Source: an uncultured delta proteobacterium (lineage in GTDB: Bacteria; Bdellovibrionota_C; UBA2361; CAIXSY01). Taken from it: a stretch of 36,191 nt of DNA. Every line of letters starts with the position of its first letter. Within the stretch, counting starts at the first letter, position 1. The stretch covers positions 1 through 36,191 of the forward strand of contig CAIXSY010000073.1 of the NCBI GenBank assembly GCA_903922175.1. The letters are read 5' to 3'. The translations under genes and the position numbers were made by a program. This document shows positions 15,867-23,134 of the stretch, piece by piece. The notes beneath the pieces are model-generated. The model searched no databases. It was not told the DNA's origin and saw only the letters and a list, made by a program, of their open reading frames with translations.

Positions 15867-16943
15867 TTACTTGTCACGCGAGAGCAATCCCTTGGGAAAA
15901 TGGTGGCGCACTGAGTTGGCGTAGTAGCCTTCAATTTCAGAGATCTTTTCCTTAAGGCCAATCGCTGATATGGCATCGGGGAGGGTTATCATCAGACGGT
16001 AGAAGAGATCTCCTTTATTGCCATTGCGGTCAACGATTCCATGTCCCTTGACTCGGATCTCGCTTCCGCTTTGTGAGCCCGCCGGTATGCGAACAACGAT
16101 ACTGTCATCAAGCGTGGGAAGGGTAACGCTAGCCCCAGAAAATGCCTCGCCTACGCTTATCGGAACCTCCACGACTAAGCCCTTGTTTTCAATCGAGAGG
16201 AACGGATGGGTTGCGACACGGAGAATAAAAACCAACTCCTCTCCTGAGCCACCTTTATCGCGAAAGCGCAGCACCGTTCCGGTGCGCACTCCCGGGGGGA
16301 TAGTTACCGAAACTTTGCGCATCCCCTCCGGCTGTGAGATCTCAACGCTCTTCTTGATACCGTGCAGCGCATCGACCGCAGAAACCGAGACCTCGAGGAT
16401 AGAGATCTTCTGCACCTCAATCGTTGAGGTGTGCTCGGCGCTAGCCGTAGACGTCGCCGTGCTCTCGTGGGCACGACGTGGCTTGGGGAGTTTTACGGCA
16501 TTCAACACAGTCTCTTTCCAGGCCCCAAAGCTTTTTTTTATCCCCGCGAAGGGCGAGTCTTGGACTCGCGCGGATGGGCGAGCTGCTGGACGCGGTTGCC
16601 CCTGGGTGGTGCGCCTTCTGCGCTCGACCTCCTCATAATAGCGTGCGCGGGCGGCGGTGCGTTCCCCTTGCGCCTGGCGCTTTTGGTATTCGCGGATCTT
16701 CTGCGTCACGCCACCGCGCAGCTGCTCGCCAAATTCAAGGTCGTAGCGGCTGCGCAGCTCCGGGTTGCCCAAGATGCTATAGGCTTCAGCGATAGCCTTG
16801 AATTTCTCTTCGGAGGCTTTACCAGGGTTAACATCCGGGTGGTAACGTCGGGCCAGCACGCGGTAAGCGCGTCGAATCTCATCGGCCGTAGCCGACGAGC
16901 TTAGGCATAAGACGTCATAGTAATGGGGCAGTTGCTTGCTCAT
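15867..16943 (-). CDS. DnaJ/CbpA-like co-chaperone without zinc finger
   Basis: The product is 358 aa. The J domain covers residues 6-72 (YYDVLCLSSSATADEIRRAY, the HPD tripeptide in RYHPDVNPG, AYSILGNPELRSRYD). A basic, low-complexity linker (~75-180) replaces the G/F region and the four CxxCxGxG zinc repeats, which are absent. The C-terminal substrate-binding beta domains are present (VSVSAVDALHGIKKSVEI, VTIPPGVRTGTVLRFRDKG, VEVPISVGEAFSGASVTLPT, IRVKGHGI). This is class B Hsp40 architecture. It should stimulate DnaK ATPase and deliver substrates. No dnaK is nearby; the membrane methyltransferase gene follows directly. Confidence 0.9.
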   Translation of the reverse strand: MSKQLPHYYDVLCLSSSATADEIRRAYRVLARRYHPDVNPGKASEEKFKAIAEAYSILGNPELRSRYDLEFGEQLRGGVTQKIREYQKRQAQGERTAARARYYEEVERRRRTTQGQPRPAARPSARVQDSPFAGIKKSFGAWKETVLNAVKLPKPRRAHESTATSTASAEHTSTIEVQKISILEVSVSAVDALHGIKKSVEISQPEGMRKVSVTIPPGVRTGTVLRFRDKGGSGEELVFILRVATHPFLSIENKGLVVEVPISVGEAFSGASVTLPTLDDSIVVRIPAGSQSGSEIRVKGHGIVDRNGNKGDLFYRLMITLPDAISAIGLKEKISEIEGYYANSVRHHFPKGLLSRDK

Positions 16944-17041
16944 TCTCCCTAATATTGCCTAGGAAGAGGGCCGCTTCAAGGGAGTTAAAATATGGGGTTG
17001 CGTGACTGCTCCTGGGGTCGCAAAATACACCCGACCAGGAT

Positions 17042-17075
17042 GTTGAAAAATCGCCACGGAGGGCACTTTTTCAAC
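17042..17075. terminator. Bidirectional terminator-like hairpin
   Basis: GTTGAAAAA (17042-17050) pairs with TTTTTCAAC (17067-17075) around a GC-rich TCGCCACGGAGGGCAC loop. A-run and T-run flanks on both strands suit termination either way. It lies upstream of both pcm and the divergent DnaJ-like gene, so it may instead be a stray repetitive palindrome. Confidence 0.4.
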
Positions 17076-17229
17076 TGCCTGCTTGTGCTGATCGTCTAGA
17101 AATAGGCGCGAATTGTATCTGCTCATAGTTTAGCACTCACCCAGGCATCGACCCAAGTTCGATTGATTGGAGTGAGTGGGCCAAGATCGGAGCAGTTATG
17201 CGCGAGTAACATTTTCCTCAGGAGGTGGT

Positions 17230-17889
17230 GTGAGTGTTCTTCCGTGCCGAGCAAAAGTCTTGTCACCAGGGTGGCTGCGTTTCGCCGAGTCCGTAGTGGC
17301 AAAAGCCGGCGTTCTCGATGAAGAGACCGCTGAGGTTCTCGTTAATGCCTTCGCCGCAGTGCCGCGCGATCGTTTCGTCGAGAGTGGCTTTGCGCCCCGT
17401 GCAACTGAAGACACGGCGCTTCCCATCGGCTATGGACAAACCATTTCAAAGCCCTCAACCGTGGCTCGGATGCTCGGCATCATCGGCTTGCGCCGTGGTA
17501 TGCGTGTGCTTGAGATAGGCTGTGGCTCGGGTTATTGCAGCGCCGTAATGGCAGCGGCCGGCGCCCAAGTTTTTGCCGTTGAGTACGTAGGCCTTTTGGC
17601 GCAGCGTACGCGGCGTAAGCTGGATGAGTTGGATTATCAAAATATTCTTATTCGTCGTGGTGATGGGCGCCGTGGCTGGGCCGAGCATGCCCCCTATGAT
17701 GCGATCGTTATCTCTGCCGCATTCACTGGGGCAGAGCCCGAGCTTGTCGCGCAGCTTAAAAATCCGGGTGGACGGATGATCGCTCCTGTGGGTGATACCC
17801 GCGGTCAGATCCTTACCCTTTGGGAAGCAAAGGGGGGTGGCGTTACTCTCTATCAACTTGAGCCCTGCAGTTTCGTCGAAGGGAAGTAA
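17230..17889 (+). CDS. pcm: Protein-L-isoaspartate O-methyltransferase
   Basis: The product is about 219 aa from the GTG at 17230, preceded by AGGAGG (17220-17225); the frame is open to 17176. The enzyme methylates isoaspartyl residues in aged proteins, using AdoMet, to start their repair. It shows the PIMT-specific stretch ALPIGYGQTISKPSTVARML, motif I VLEIGCGSGYCSAVMA, AVEYVGLLAQRTRRKL, and a late YDAIVISAAFTGAEPELVAQ / GGRMIAPVG. PRDRFVE earlier is also typical. The order pcm then an NlpD-like gene recalls the surE-pcm-nlpD-rpoS arrangement of proteobacteria; surE and rpoS are not visible here. Confidence 0.93.
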   Translation: MSVLPCRAKVLSPGWLRFAESVVAKAGVLDEETAEVLVNAFAAVPRDRFVESGFAPRATEDTALPIGYGQTISKPSTVARMLGIIGLRRGMRVLEIGCGSGYCSAVMAAAGAQVFAVEYVGLLAQRTRRKLDELDYQNILIRRGDGRRGWAEHAPYDAIVISAAFTGAEPELVAQLKNPGGRMIAPVGDTRGQILTLWEAKGGGVTLYQLEPCSFVEGK

Positions 17890-17981
17890 GTGCTTTTGCC
17901 AGGACTAAGTTACTAGTTCTCCCCCAAATAAGTTTTTCCACCTAATTTCTGCCATGATACCCCAGAAATTGCGACTCCTAT

Positions 17982-18046
17982 TAGAAACTTCTTGCCCATT
18001 TGTTGCACAAAAGCAGTCGAGTAAATAAGTGGGCAAGAAGTTTCTA
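17982..18046. repeat. 17-bp perfect inverted repeat between pcm and the M23 gene
   Basis: TAGAAACTTCTTGCCCA (17982-17998) and its exact complement (18030-18046) flank a 31-base loop. A second, shorter pair (AATTTCTG 17944-17951, CAGAAATT 17973-17980) lies just upstream. No T-run follows. The 17890-18290 gap is filled by these and the following repeat elements. Confidence 0.6.
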
Positions 18047-18052
18047 CCCCAG

Positions 18053-18127
18053 GCCCTTCGACTCACTCCGTTCGCTCAGGGTCTGAGGTAGTCTGTCATG
18101 AGCGAGCGAAGAGAGTCGAATGAAGGG
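18053..18127. repeat. CCCTTCGACTC-type palindromic repeat
   Basis: CCCTTCGACTCACTCCGTTC GCTCAGG pairs imperfectly with TGAGCGAGCGAAGAGAGTCG AATGAAGGG. Such elements are common between genes in many environmental bacteria. A related piece occurs at about 7387-7410. Confidence 0.55.
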
Positions 18128-18133
18128 ACAACA

Positions 18134-18248
18134 TAGCCAAACACATTTAAAGAAACAGAGTCAAACCGGAGGTTTGTCCAAAATGTATTTAATGCTAGCA
18201 CGCACCAGAAGCTATTGGGATTTCCCAAATTTCAAATGTGTTTGGCTA
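18134..18248 (+). mobile_element. 115-bp MITE-like element at the 5' end of the M23 gene
   Basis: TAGCCAAACACATTT (18134-18148) and its exact complement (18234-18248) form inverted ends. The right two thirds match the repeat at 14796-14876. The element is open in the frame of the downstream peptidase gene, so it may supply N-terminal codons or a promoter. No transposase is encoded. Confidence 0.6.
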
Positions 18249-18290
18249 GATCTTATTAGAAGGAAATTTTGTGGGAGAGAGCTGGCGGTA

Positions 18291-19013
18291 GTGTTGGGCG
18301 CCATCCTCCTGGTATCGTGCAGCCTTTTTACCACGCCGGAAGATATAAACTACATCCTTTATCCGATTGGTCCGGGAGACACGGTCCAGTCGATTGCTGC
18401 CCGTTTTGATATCACCGTCAATGAACTCGTCCAAGTTAACCGCATCCGTAATCCTCGTAATCTCCCCGCTGGCAGCGTGCTGCATATCCCGTACTATGGC
18501 CAGTCAACCGCGCGCCATAAAAATGACGCCAAGCTGGTCGGAATGCAGGGGCACATTGGGCCCGATCAGCACTCGCAGAAAATGGTTAGCCTTAGCGCCG
18601 CCCGCAGGTATATCGGCAAGCTTGCCTGGCCTGTCACCGGCGCCAAGGTGGTCTCGGTCTTTGGCCAGCGTTGGGGCACGTTTCATGAAGGGGTCGACAT
18701 CGCCGCGTCAGAAGGCGTGCCGATTCTAGCCGCCCATGCGGGGCAGGTGGTCTACAGTGGTGACGGCATCCGTGGCTATGGCAACCTCGTTGTCCTCAAA
18801 GGTGACGGGATACTAACCATTTACGGCCACAACTATAGCAATGAAGTTTCTGTTGGTGATGTTGTTGAGCAAGGTGATGAGATCGCCAAAGTCGGGCAGA
18901 GCGGCAAAGCCACCGGCCCGCACCTGCACTTCGAAGTTCGAGTAAAAGATAAAGACGATAAAAACGTCGCCGTCGACCCCCTCGTCTTTTACGTCGCCAA
19001 GAGTCGAGGCTAG
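18291..19013 (+). CDS. NlpD-like LysM and M23 metallopeptidase lipoprotein
   Basis: The product is about 240 aa from the GTG at 18291, which has GGGAGAGAG 9 bases before it. The frame is open to 18120, and its upstream part is the MITE-like repeat, so the native start is uncertain. A hydrophobic stretch ends in a lipobox (AILLVSC). A LysM peptidoglycan-binding domain follows (YPIGPGDTVQSIAARF, LPAGSVLHIPYYG). The C-terminal M23 domain contains HEGVDIAA and GPHLHFEV. These keep the His-x3-Asp and His-x-His zinc ligands that E. coli NlpD has lost, so this protein may cleave peptidoglycan itself. Its role would be cell separation or wall remodelling, with pcm as its upstream neighbour. The short N-terminus lacks the usual basic residues if GTG is the start. 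Starting within the repeat, for instance at an ATG near 18192, is the alternative. Confidence 0.85.
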   Translation: MLGAILLVSCSLFTTPEDINYILYPIGPGDTVQSIAARFDITVNELVQVNRIRNPRNLPAGSVLHIPYYGQSTARHKNDAKLVGMQGHIGPDQHSQKMVSLSAARRYIGKLAWPVTGAKVVSVFGQRWGTFHEGVDIAASEGVPILAAHAGQVVYSGDGIRGYGNLVVLKGDGILTIYGHNYSNEVSVGDVVEQGDEIAKVGQSGKATGPHLHFEVRVKDKDDKNVAVDPLVFYVAKSRG

Positions 19014-19114
19014 GCCCGGCCCAAATTCGTTCCCGCCAGCGAAAATGGATCAGTTGACATTCCCATCTAAAGCACCGAAAATGAGCTAGGCAGTTAGCTG
19101 CCATGACCCACTAT

Positions 19115-19191
19115 GTCTCCGTAGCTCAGTTGGATAGAGCACAAGTTTCCTAAACTTGGGGTCGCAGGTTCGATCCCTGCCGGGGACGCCA
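19115..19191 (+). tRNA. tRNA-Arg (anticodon CCT)
   Basis: The acceptor stem GTCTCCG pairs with CGGGGAC (one T-G pair). The D stem is GCTC/GAGC. The anticodon stem CAAGT/ACTTG encloses TTCCTAA, giving anticodon CCT (reads AGG). The T stem GCAGG/CCTGC encloses TTCGATC. The discriminator is G, and CCA is encoded. Its 3' half is duplicated 16 kb downstream, marking it as an integration site. Confidence 0.95.
19147..19188 (+). other. Attachment site, tRNA end of the genomic island (42-bp direct repeat)
   Basis: The sequence from the anticodon loop (TTCCTAAACTTGGGG) to the discriminator base is repeated exactly at 35140-35181. Flanking bases differ on both sides (CCAAAG here, TTAATT there). This is the usual footprint of tyrosine-recombinase integration into a tRNA gene. 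Confidence 0.9.
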
Positions 19192-19436
19192 AAGCTCGTT
19201 TACTTCTGCTTACTTGCGGCGTGTGGGGTCGTGACCTCAAGTCTGTGATCCAATTTTGATCCATTCTCGTTGAAACAGCGATCAACTGCCTCGAAATAAA
19301 TCAAGTATTTAAGTGGTGTTGCTTTACATTCTGAAGGCGCCCAGACTTGGGGTTAAGAAATTAAATTTAGTTAAGCGTGTCGAGATGTTAGATCTCACGC
19401 GCCACGCCTTTATGTAGGTTTATTACCTTGCGTTCG

Positions 19437-19583
19437 ATGTTGTTTACAGGGGGGTTCATCTCCAAGTCCAAGGAAATTGAAGCGATAAGGAGCATTGAAA
19501 ATTTAGGTGGCAAGTCCAGCTTGCGGTGGGGCCTGGCGCTAGCCGAAGTTTGTAACCGCGGCTCACTTAAAAAAGTCAATTAA
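19437..19583 (+). CDS. Possible small protein (48 aa), unrecognised
   Basis: An ATG frame of 48 codons (MLFTGGFISKSKEIEAIRSI start, ending SLKKVN) occupies the otherwise empty stretch between the tRNA and the first island gene. No convincing ribosome binding site is seen and no family is recognised. It could be a remnant of the integration module. The rest of 19192-19605 shows nothing else. Confidence 0.2.
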   Translation: MLFTGGFISKSKEIEAIRSIENLGGKSSLRWGLALAEVCNRGSLKKVN

Positions 19584-19605
19584 TAGTAGGCTTCGATAAG
19601 CTTCA

Positions 19606-20703
19606 TCACCTGGCACCAGTCCCTCGCAAAACAAACGGGCAGCTTCTGCAAATGAAATCGCGCGGCGCCGGCAAGAGCCCATAAACCTGGCTCCGTAATT
19701 GCTGCATCTTTACTCCGCTGAGGATTGAGGTTAGCTGCTCAATTGCGACGTTACCCGCGCCATATTTAGAATAATAGTCCTGGCAGCAGAGGACGACCCC
19801 CCCGTAGGCGTCAATGGTAAGATGCTGGAGTGGGCGGGAGCCGAGAAAATCACAGCCACCAAGAAGTTCTTCGGACGCGTCGCCGCATCGACCCGTCGGG
19901 AGCGCGCCGGCGCGGTTGTTGTGCGGATAGTGATTCACGGTAAAAAGGCTGCCTTTGAAAAACTCAGAGATCTGATTAAAGTCCTTCTCCTCTTGATCGT
20001 CTCCATTGCCGATAACGACGATATTCATGCGCGGAGCTAGTTGCACAGATTTCAGTCGTTCGAGGTTCGCTCGTACTTGGTTCAACTGGTTAACTCCACG
20101 CTGCTCGGCATAGCGCTGCGGATCCAAGGTGGAGAGATTTATTGAGAGAGACTGCAATCCGCCAGCATTTTGAAGCGCCGACACGGTGGATTCGCTGAGA
20201 CCCGAGGCGTTGCTGTTTATACACGGGCGCAGGCCCCTCTCCCATACGAGTTTAACCATGCTCGGCAATCGAGGATCGAGGGTTGGCTCGTTGTAATTAT
20301 GCAGCCAAACCCCTTGAAGCGTTTCTCGGAACTCTTGCAGCTGATTAAGGATACTTTCAAAAAGCCCAACTGGCATAACGTATTTTGAGCGGCGCGCGAT
20401 GGAAACGGGGCAGAATGCGCATGAATGATTGCAGAGGGTGTGAAGCTCAATTTGGACTGATTTTAGGCGATAGCGTGACGAAACTGGAGCTGTCTCGGGG
20501 ATAATCCACCCCGGAGTGGCCAGGTCTGCAACCTGCGCTGCGGACTGGGACTCCTGTGTCTTTAGCGTAAGCGAAAAGTCACGCAAGGCGGCAAAAAGGG
20601 GCTCCGAATCTGTGAGTGACAGATTGGTAATTGGGTTATAAACCGCGTGGTCTGAGTAATGCAGAAAGGGCTCGACTATGTATCTGTTCGATGAGGTGCT
20701 CAT
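19606..20703 (-). CDS. Radical SAM/SPASM-like enzyme (island enzyme 1)
   Basis: The product is 365 aa. After an ~80-residue N-terminal region (YNPITNLSLTDSEPLF, of the type often seen before radical SAM cores), the motif HTLCNHSCAFC supplies the CxxxCxxC ligands (Cys91, Cys95, Cys98) of the AdoMet-binding 4Fe-4S cluster. LHNYNEPTLDPRL is the GGE-like AdoMet contact. The C-terminal part has further cysteines (RCGD ... GGCDFLG, VVLCCQDYY, FICRSCPF), a SPASM-type auxiliary cluster arrangement. Such enzymes perform radical chemistry on peptides, sugars or other metabolites. It differs clearly from the other two radical SAM proteins of the island. It overlaps the kinase gene by 4 bases (ATGA) and is the last gene of its operon. 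Confidence 0.88.
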   Translation of the reverse strand: MSTSSNRYIVEPFLHYSDHAVYNPITNLSLTDSEPLFAALRDFSLTLKTQESQSAAQVADLATPGWIIPETAPVSSRYRLKSVQIELHTLCNHSCAFCPVSIARRSKYVMPVGLFESILNQLQEFRETLQGVWLHNYNEPTLDPRLPSMVKLVWERGLRPCINSNASGLSESTVSALQNAGGLQSLSINLSTLDPQRYAEQRGVNQLNQVRANLERLKSVQLAPRMNIVVIGNGDDQEEKDFNQISEFFKGSLFTVNHYPHNNRAGALPTGRCGDASEELLGGCDFLGSRPLQHLTIDAYGGVVLCCQDYYSKYGAGNVAIEQLTSILSGVKMQQLRSQVYGLLPAPRDFICRSCPFVLRGTGAR

Positions 20704-21215
20704 GTTCTTAAGGAAAAATCTTGGGAAACAATCGCCTCGCCCTCATCTTTAGGTGGCTCGAAGAATTTGTTTAGATACTCCAGATCATCATGTGAGATAA
20801 AATGTACCAGAGTTAAGTCACCCTGATTTCGAATCTGCAGCCTGCGCCACTGCTCGTCCGGTTCGATGGGGAAGTAATAGAGGATCGTATAGGCCCCGGC
20901 CTGCGCAGCGAGCTCGCGGTAGTGGTCGCGCTCCGTCTTTCTCCAAAAGCCATCGTCGATAACTACAGATTTTCCCTGTCGTAACGCGGTCAAGGCAAGG
21001 CCCACGATCTCGCTTCGTGCCTCCGCTTCGGCTGCGCGCAAGGTCTTCTCATCGACAACGCGGTAGCCATCATCCGGTTTGCGAAACGCCTGAATTCGAG
21101 AAAGTGCCTTTTCGTCCTGTGAAAAACGAAGCACTCCCTGCAATTCAAGTTTCTTTGCAAAGGTGGACTTCCCTGAGCCGACCTTTCCGCAAAGTATGTA
21201 GAGTGTTGGTCGCAT
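20700..21215 (-). CDS. P-loop kinase-like ATPase, substrate unknown
   Basis: The product is 171 aa, a single small P-loop domain: Walker A LCGKVGSGKST at 8-18, RFSQDEKA (Asp as a likely base-activating residue), VVIDDGFWRKTERDHYREL in the Walker B/lid region, and an Arg-rich LRRLQIRN-type segment (WRRLQIRNQGDL). This pattern resembles AAA_33, zeta-toxin and polynucleotide-kinase-like phosphotransferases, which phosphorylate a small molecule or nucleic acid end. It sits between two radical SAM genes, 24 bases after the first and overlapping the second by 4. It is likely to phosphorylate a pathway intermediate or to confer self-resistance (inference). Confidence 0.75.
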   Translation of the reverse strand: MRPTLYILCGKVGSGKSTFAKKLELQGVLRFSQDEKALSRIQAFRKPDDGYRVVDEKTLRAAEAEARSEIVGLALTALRQGKSVVIDDGFWRKTERDHYRELAAQAGAYTILYYFPIEPDEQWRRLQIRNQGDLTLVHFISHDDLEYLNKFFEPPKDEGEAIVSQDFSLRT

Positions 21216-21239
21216 AGTGCCGTGGCTCTGCTGGTATGC

Positions 21240-22274
21240 TTAGGGCTTTGTCAGCGGTATCGTGGAGGATTCGGCGATCTCATGGCGCCGGGCCTTACCG
21301 AACCGATCAGGGAGACCTCTGAAATGTTCGACGCCGGAACAGCCGGTGCATGTGGGTGGGATTATGCCCCGATGCAGATCTGCTCGCATCGACTCCCTCA
21401 TTTTACGGTGGTAATCCAATGACAAATCTAAAACGTCTCCGTAGGAGTGCTTCGTCGTATCCTTTATCTTGCAGCAGGGGGTCATCTTTCCATCGGCAGC
21501 AAGGTACGTTCCTCGCTCTAGCCAGGGACAGATATTAAGTTCAGTTGTCCTTTCCTTGAATAACTCCTTATAAAAACCAACTTTTGCAGGCGCACCAATA
21601 CGCATCTCTCCCTCCAAGCGTAGGGCCTGAAAGCGCGCCGCTGACTCGGGCGATACGAGGTTTGCTTGCAGTTCGGCGCTATAGTTGACGACGTAGCCCC
21701 CCATGCGCTGAAGAAGCTGCGTATTTATGCCCCCGTCCATCCCAAGCTTTAAGTAGAGATCGACAATTGCGGGATAGCTGTCGATGGTACTCTCCAAAAC
21801 CGTTACGGCGAAATCAACGAGGGGCCTTGAAAGCGATCGTGCGTTGCGCTCTGTTAAAAGCGAGGTGACTCCGGCGATGAGTGATTCGAGCTTCCCACCG
21901 CGTATTTTCCCAAACTGCACAGCGTCAGCTGATTCGATAGATATGGAGATTTTTTCAAGCCCAAGCTCTAACAGCTTTGGAACATTGTCGCGGACGCCGA
22001 GCAGACTTCCGTTAGTAATAGTTGAGACTTTTATGCCGCGGTCACGCGCAAACTTTGTCATACGAAAAAAGTCCGGGTGGAGCAGGGGTTCTCCCTCCCC
22101 TTGAAGCTCAATATGTTTTAAATTGGGGAAGCGCTCGATGGCTGCGCAGAAGGTTTCAAAGGGAAGGCTACGCTGCTCCATTTTTCGTCCGCAGCAGAAG
22201 CCGCAGGTGAAATTACAGCGGGTGGTCGGCTCAATTTGCGCGTATTCAATCTCTTCGATCTGTTCACAACTCAT
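21240..22274 (-). CDS. Radical SAM enzyme with SPASM-like C-terminus (island enzyme 2)
   Basis: The product is 344 aa. The core begins almost at the N-terminus: IEPTTRCNFTCGFCCGRKM places Cys20, Cys24 and Cys27 for the radical cluster, with an extra Cys28. HIELQGEGEPLLHPDFF is the GGE-type motif and TITNGSLL follows. C-terminal ligands occur at NICPWLERGTYLAADGKMTP, CCKIKD and CTGCSG. It is strikingly similar to the plus-strand enzyme at 25055-26035 along its whole length, so the two are paralogues from an island duplication. The stop is 24 bases before the kinase start. A 114-base gap separates it from the GT2 gene upstream; that gap (22275-22388) shows no gene. Confidence 0.88.
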   Translation of the reverse strand: MSCEQIEEIEYAQIEPTTRCNFTCGFCCGRKMEQRSLPFETFCAAIERFPNLKHIELQGEGEPLLHPDFFRMTKFARDRGIKVSTITNGSLLGVRDNVPKLLELGLEKISISIESADAVQFGKIRGGKLESLIAGVTSLLTERNARSLSRPLVDFAVTVLESTIDSYPAIVDLYLKLGMDGGINTQLLQRMGGYVVNYSAELQANLVSPESAARFQALRLEGEMRIGAPAKVGFYKELFKERTTELNICPWLERGTYLAADGKMTPCCKIKDTTKHSYGDVLDLSLDYHRKMRESMRADLHRGIIPPTCTGCSGVEHFRGLPDRFGKARRHEIAESSTIPLTKP

Positions 22275-22388
22275 GCGGCCCCTCGCGTTAGCTGGGTTTA
22301 AACCGTTCTGCAGCAGACGCTACCGGGACGAAGCGGAAAAGGCAAGAGAAACTCCTTCGGGGCAGTGCGGTGTGCAGAATCGAGTGGG

Positions 22389-23129
22389 TTATGATCTGTT
22401 GGCCCATGGAAGAACCCCCTGGTAGCGCTCGAGCATTATGCGGTTGTATTTGAGAAAGAAGCGCGCCGGCACAGACTTCGGAGTGCTCTCAGCGGTGTAG
22501 TTTAGCGTGTACTTATAGGTGCTTTCATAGTCGGGCGCCGCTTCCCGTAGCGCACGGCAGAGCGCTCTATCAACTTCGGGAACTCCGGGCTCTCGAGCTT
22601 TTCGGTACCAGATGGGCGAGAGTTGGAGGGCAAGTTGGCGCGGCAAAAAGTAGCAATTTACGTCAACGAAGAAATCTTCGGGATTTATAGCACTTGCCCA
22701 TTTGCCTAAGCTTTCACAGTCGTCGTTACAGACGTACAGTCCTGTTTGATCAACAATCTTCCTAAAGCTGTAGGCCCAGGAGTGGCGCTCGCAGACTCTT
22801 AAGCAATCTTCGATGTGCGTGGAGTCGAGAAAGTTGTCGTCGTCTAAGAACATGATAAATTCGCCGTCGCAGAGATAACATGCAGCCCCGTACATGCGGT
22901 GCCCGTTCCAACGATCGCATCCAACCGAATAAGGCATTTTAATGATATCGCGGCGCAGGACAGTCGGGTGCCTTTCTGCCAATGCCGCGACCTTTTCCGC
23001 CGCTTGCCGGCCATCACAGAAGATTAGATGCTGGATGTTTCGGTAGGTTTGATTCTCTATGGAAGCTAGGGTTGTCTCGAACTTTGGGTTGCCGATCGAG
23101 GCGCTAATGATTGAAACGAGCTTTGTCAT
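22389..23129 (-). CDS. Family 2 glycosyltransferase (GT-A fold)
   Basis: The product is about 246 aa from the ATG at 23129, 5 bases after the stop of the Cys-rich gene. VSIISASIGNPKFETTLASI is the GT2 opening, SIENQTYRNIQHLIFCDG gives the nucleotide-binding strand, and FIMFLDDDNFLD is the DXD metal/nucleotide-sugar motif. No membrane segment is visible. The C-terminal portion is unusually rich in Tyr and Trp. It would transfer a sugar from an NDP donor to the island's product or to a surface glycan; the acceptor is unknown. Confidence 0.85.
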   Translation of the reverse strand: MTKLVSIISASIGNPKFETTLASIENQTYRNIQHLIFCDGRQAAEKVAALAERHPTVLRRDIIKMPYSVGCDRWNGHRMYGAACYLCDGEFIMFLDDDNFLDSTHIEDCLRVCERHSWAYSFRKIVDQTGLYVCNDDCESLGKWASAINPEDFFVDVNCYFLPRQLALQLSPIWYRKAREPGVPEVDRALCRALREAAPDYESTYKYTLNYTAESTPKSVPARFFLKYNRIMLERYQGVLPWANRS

Positions 23130-23134
23130 GGTTA

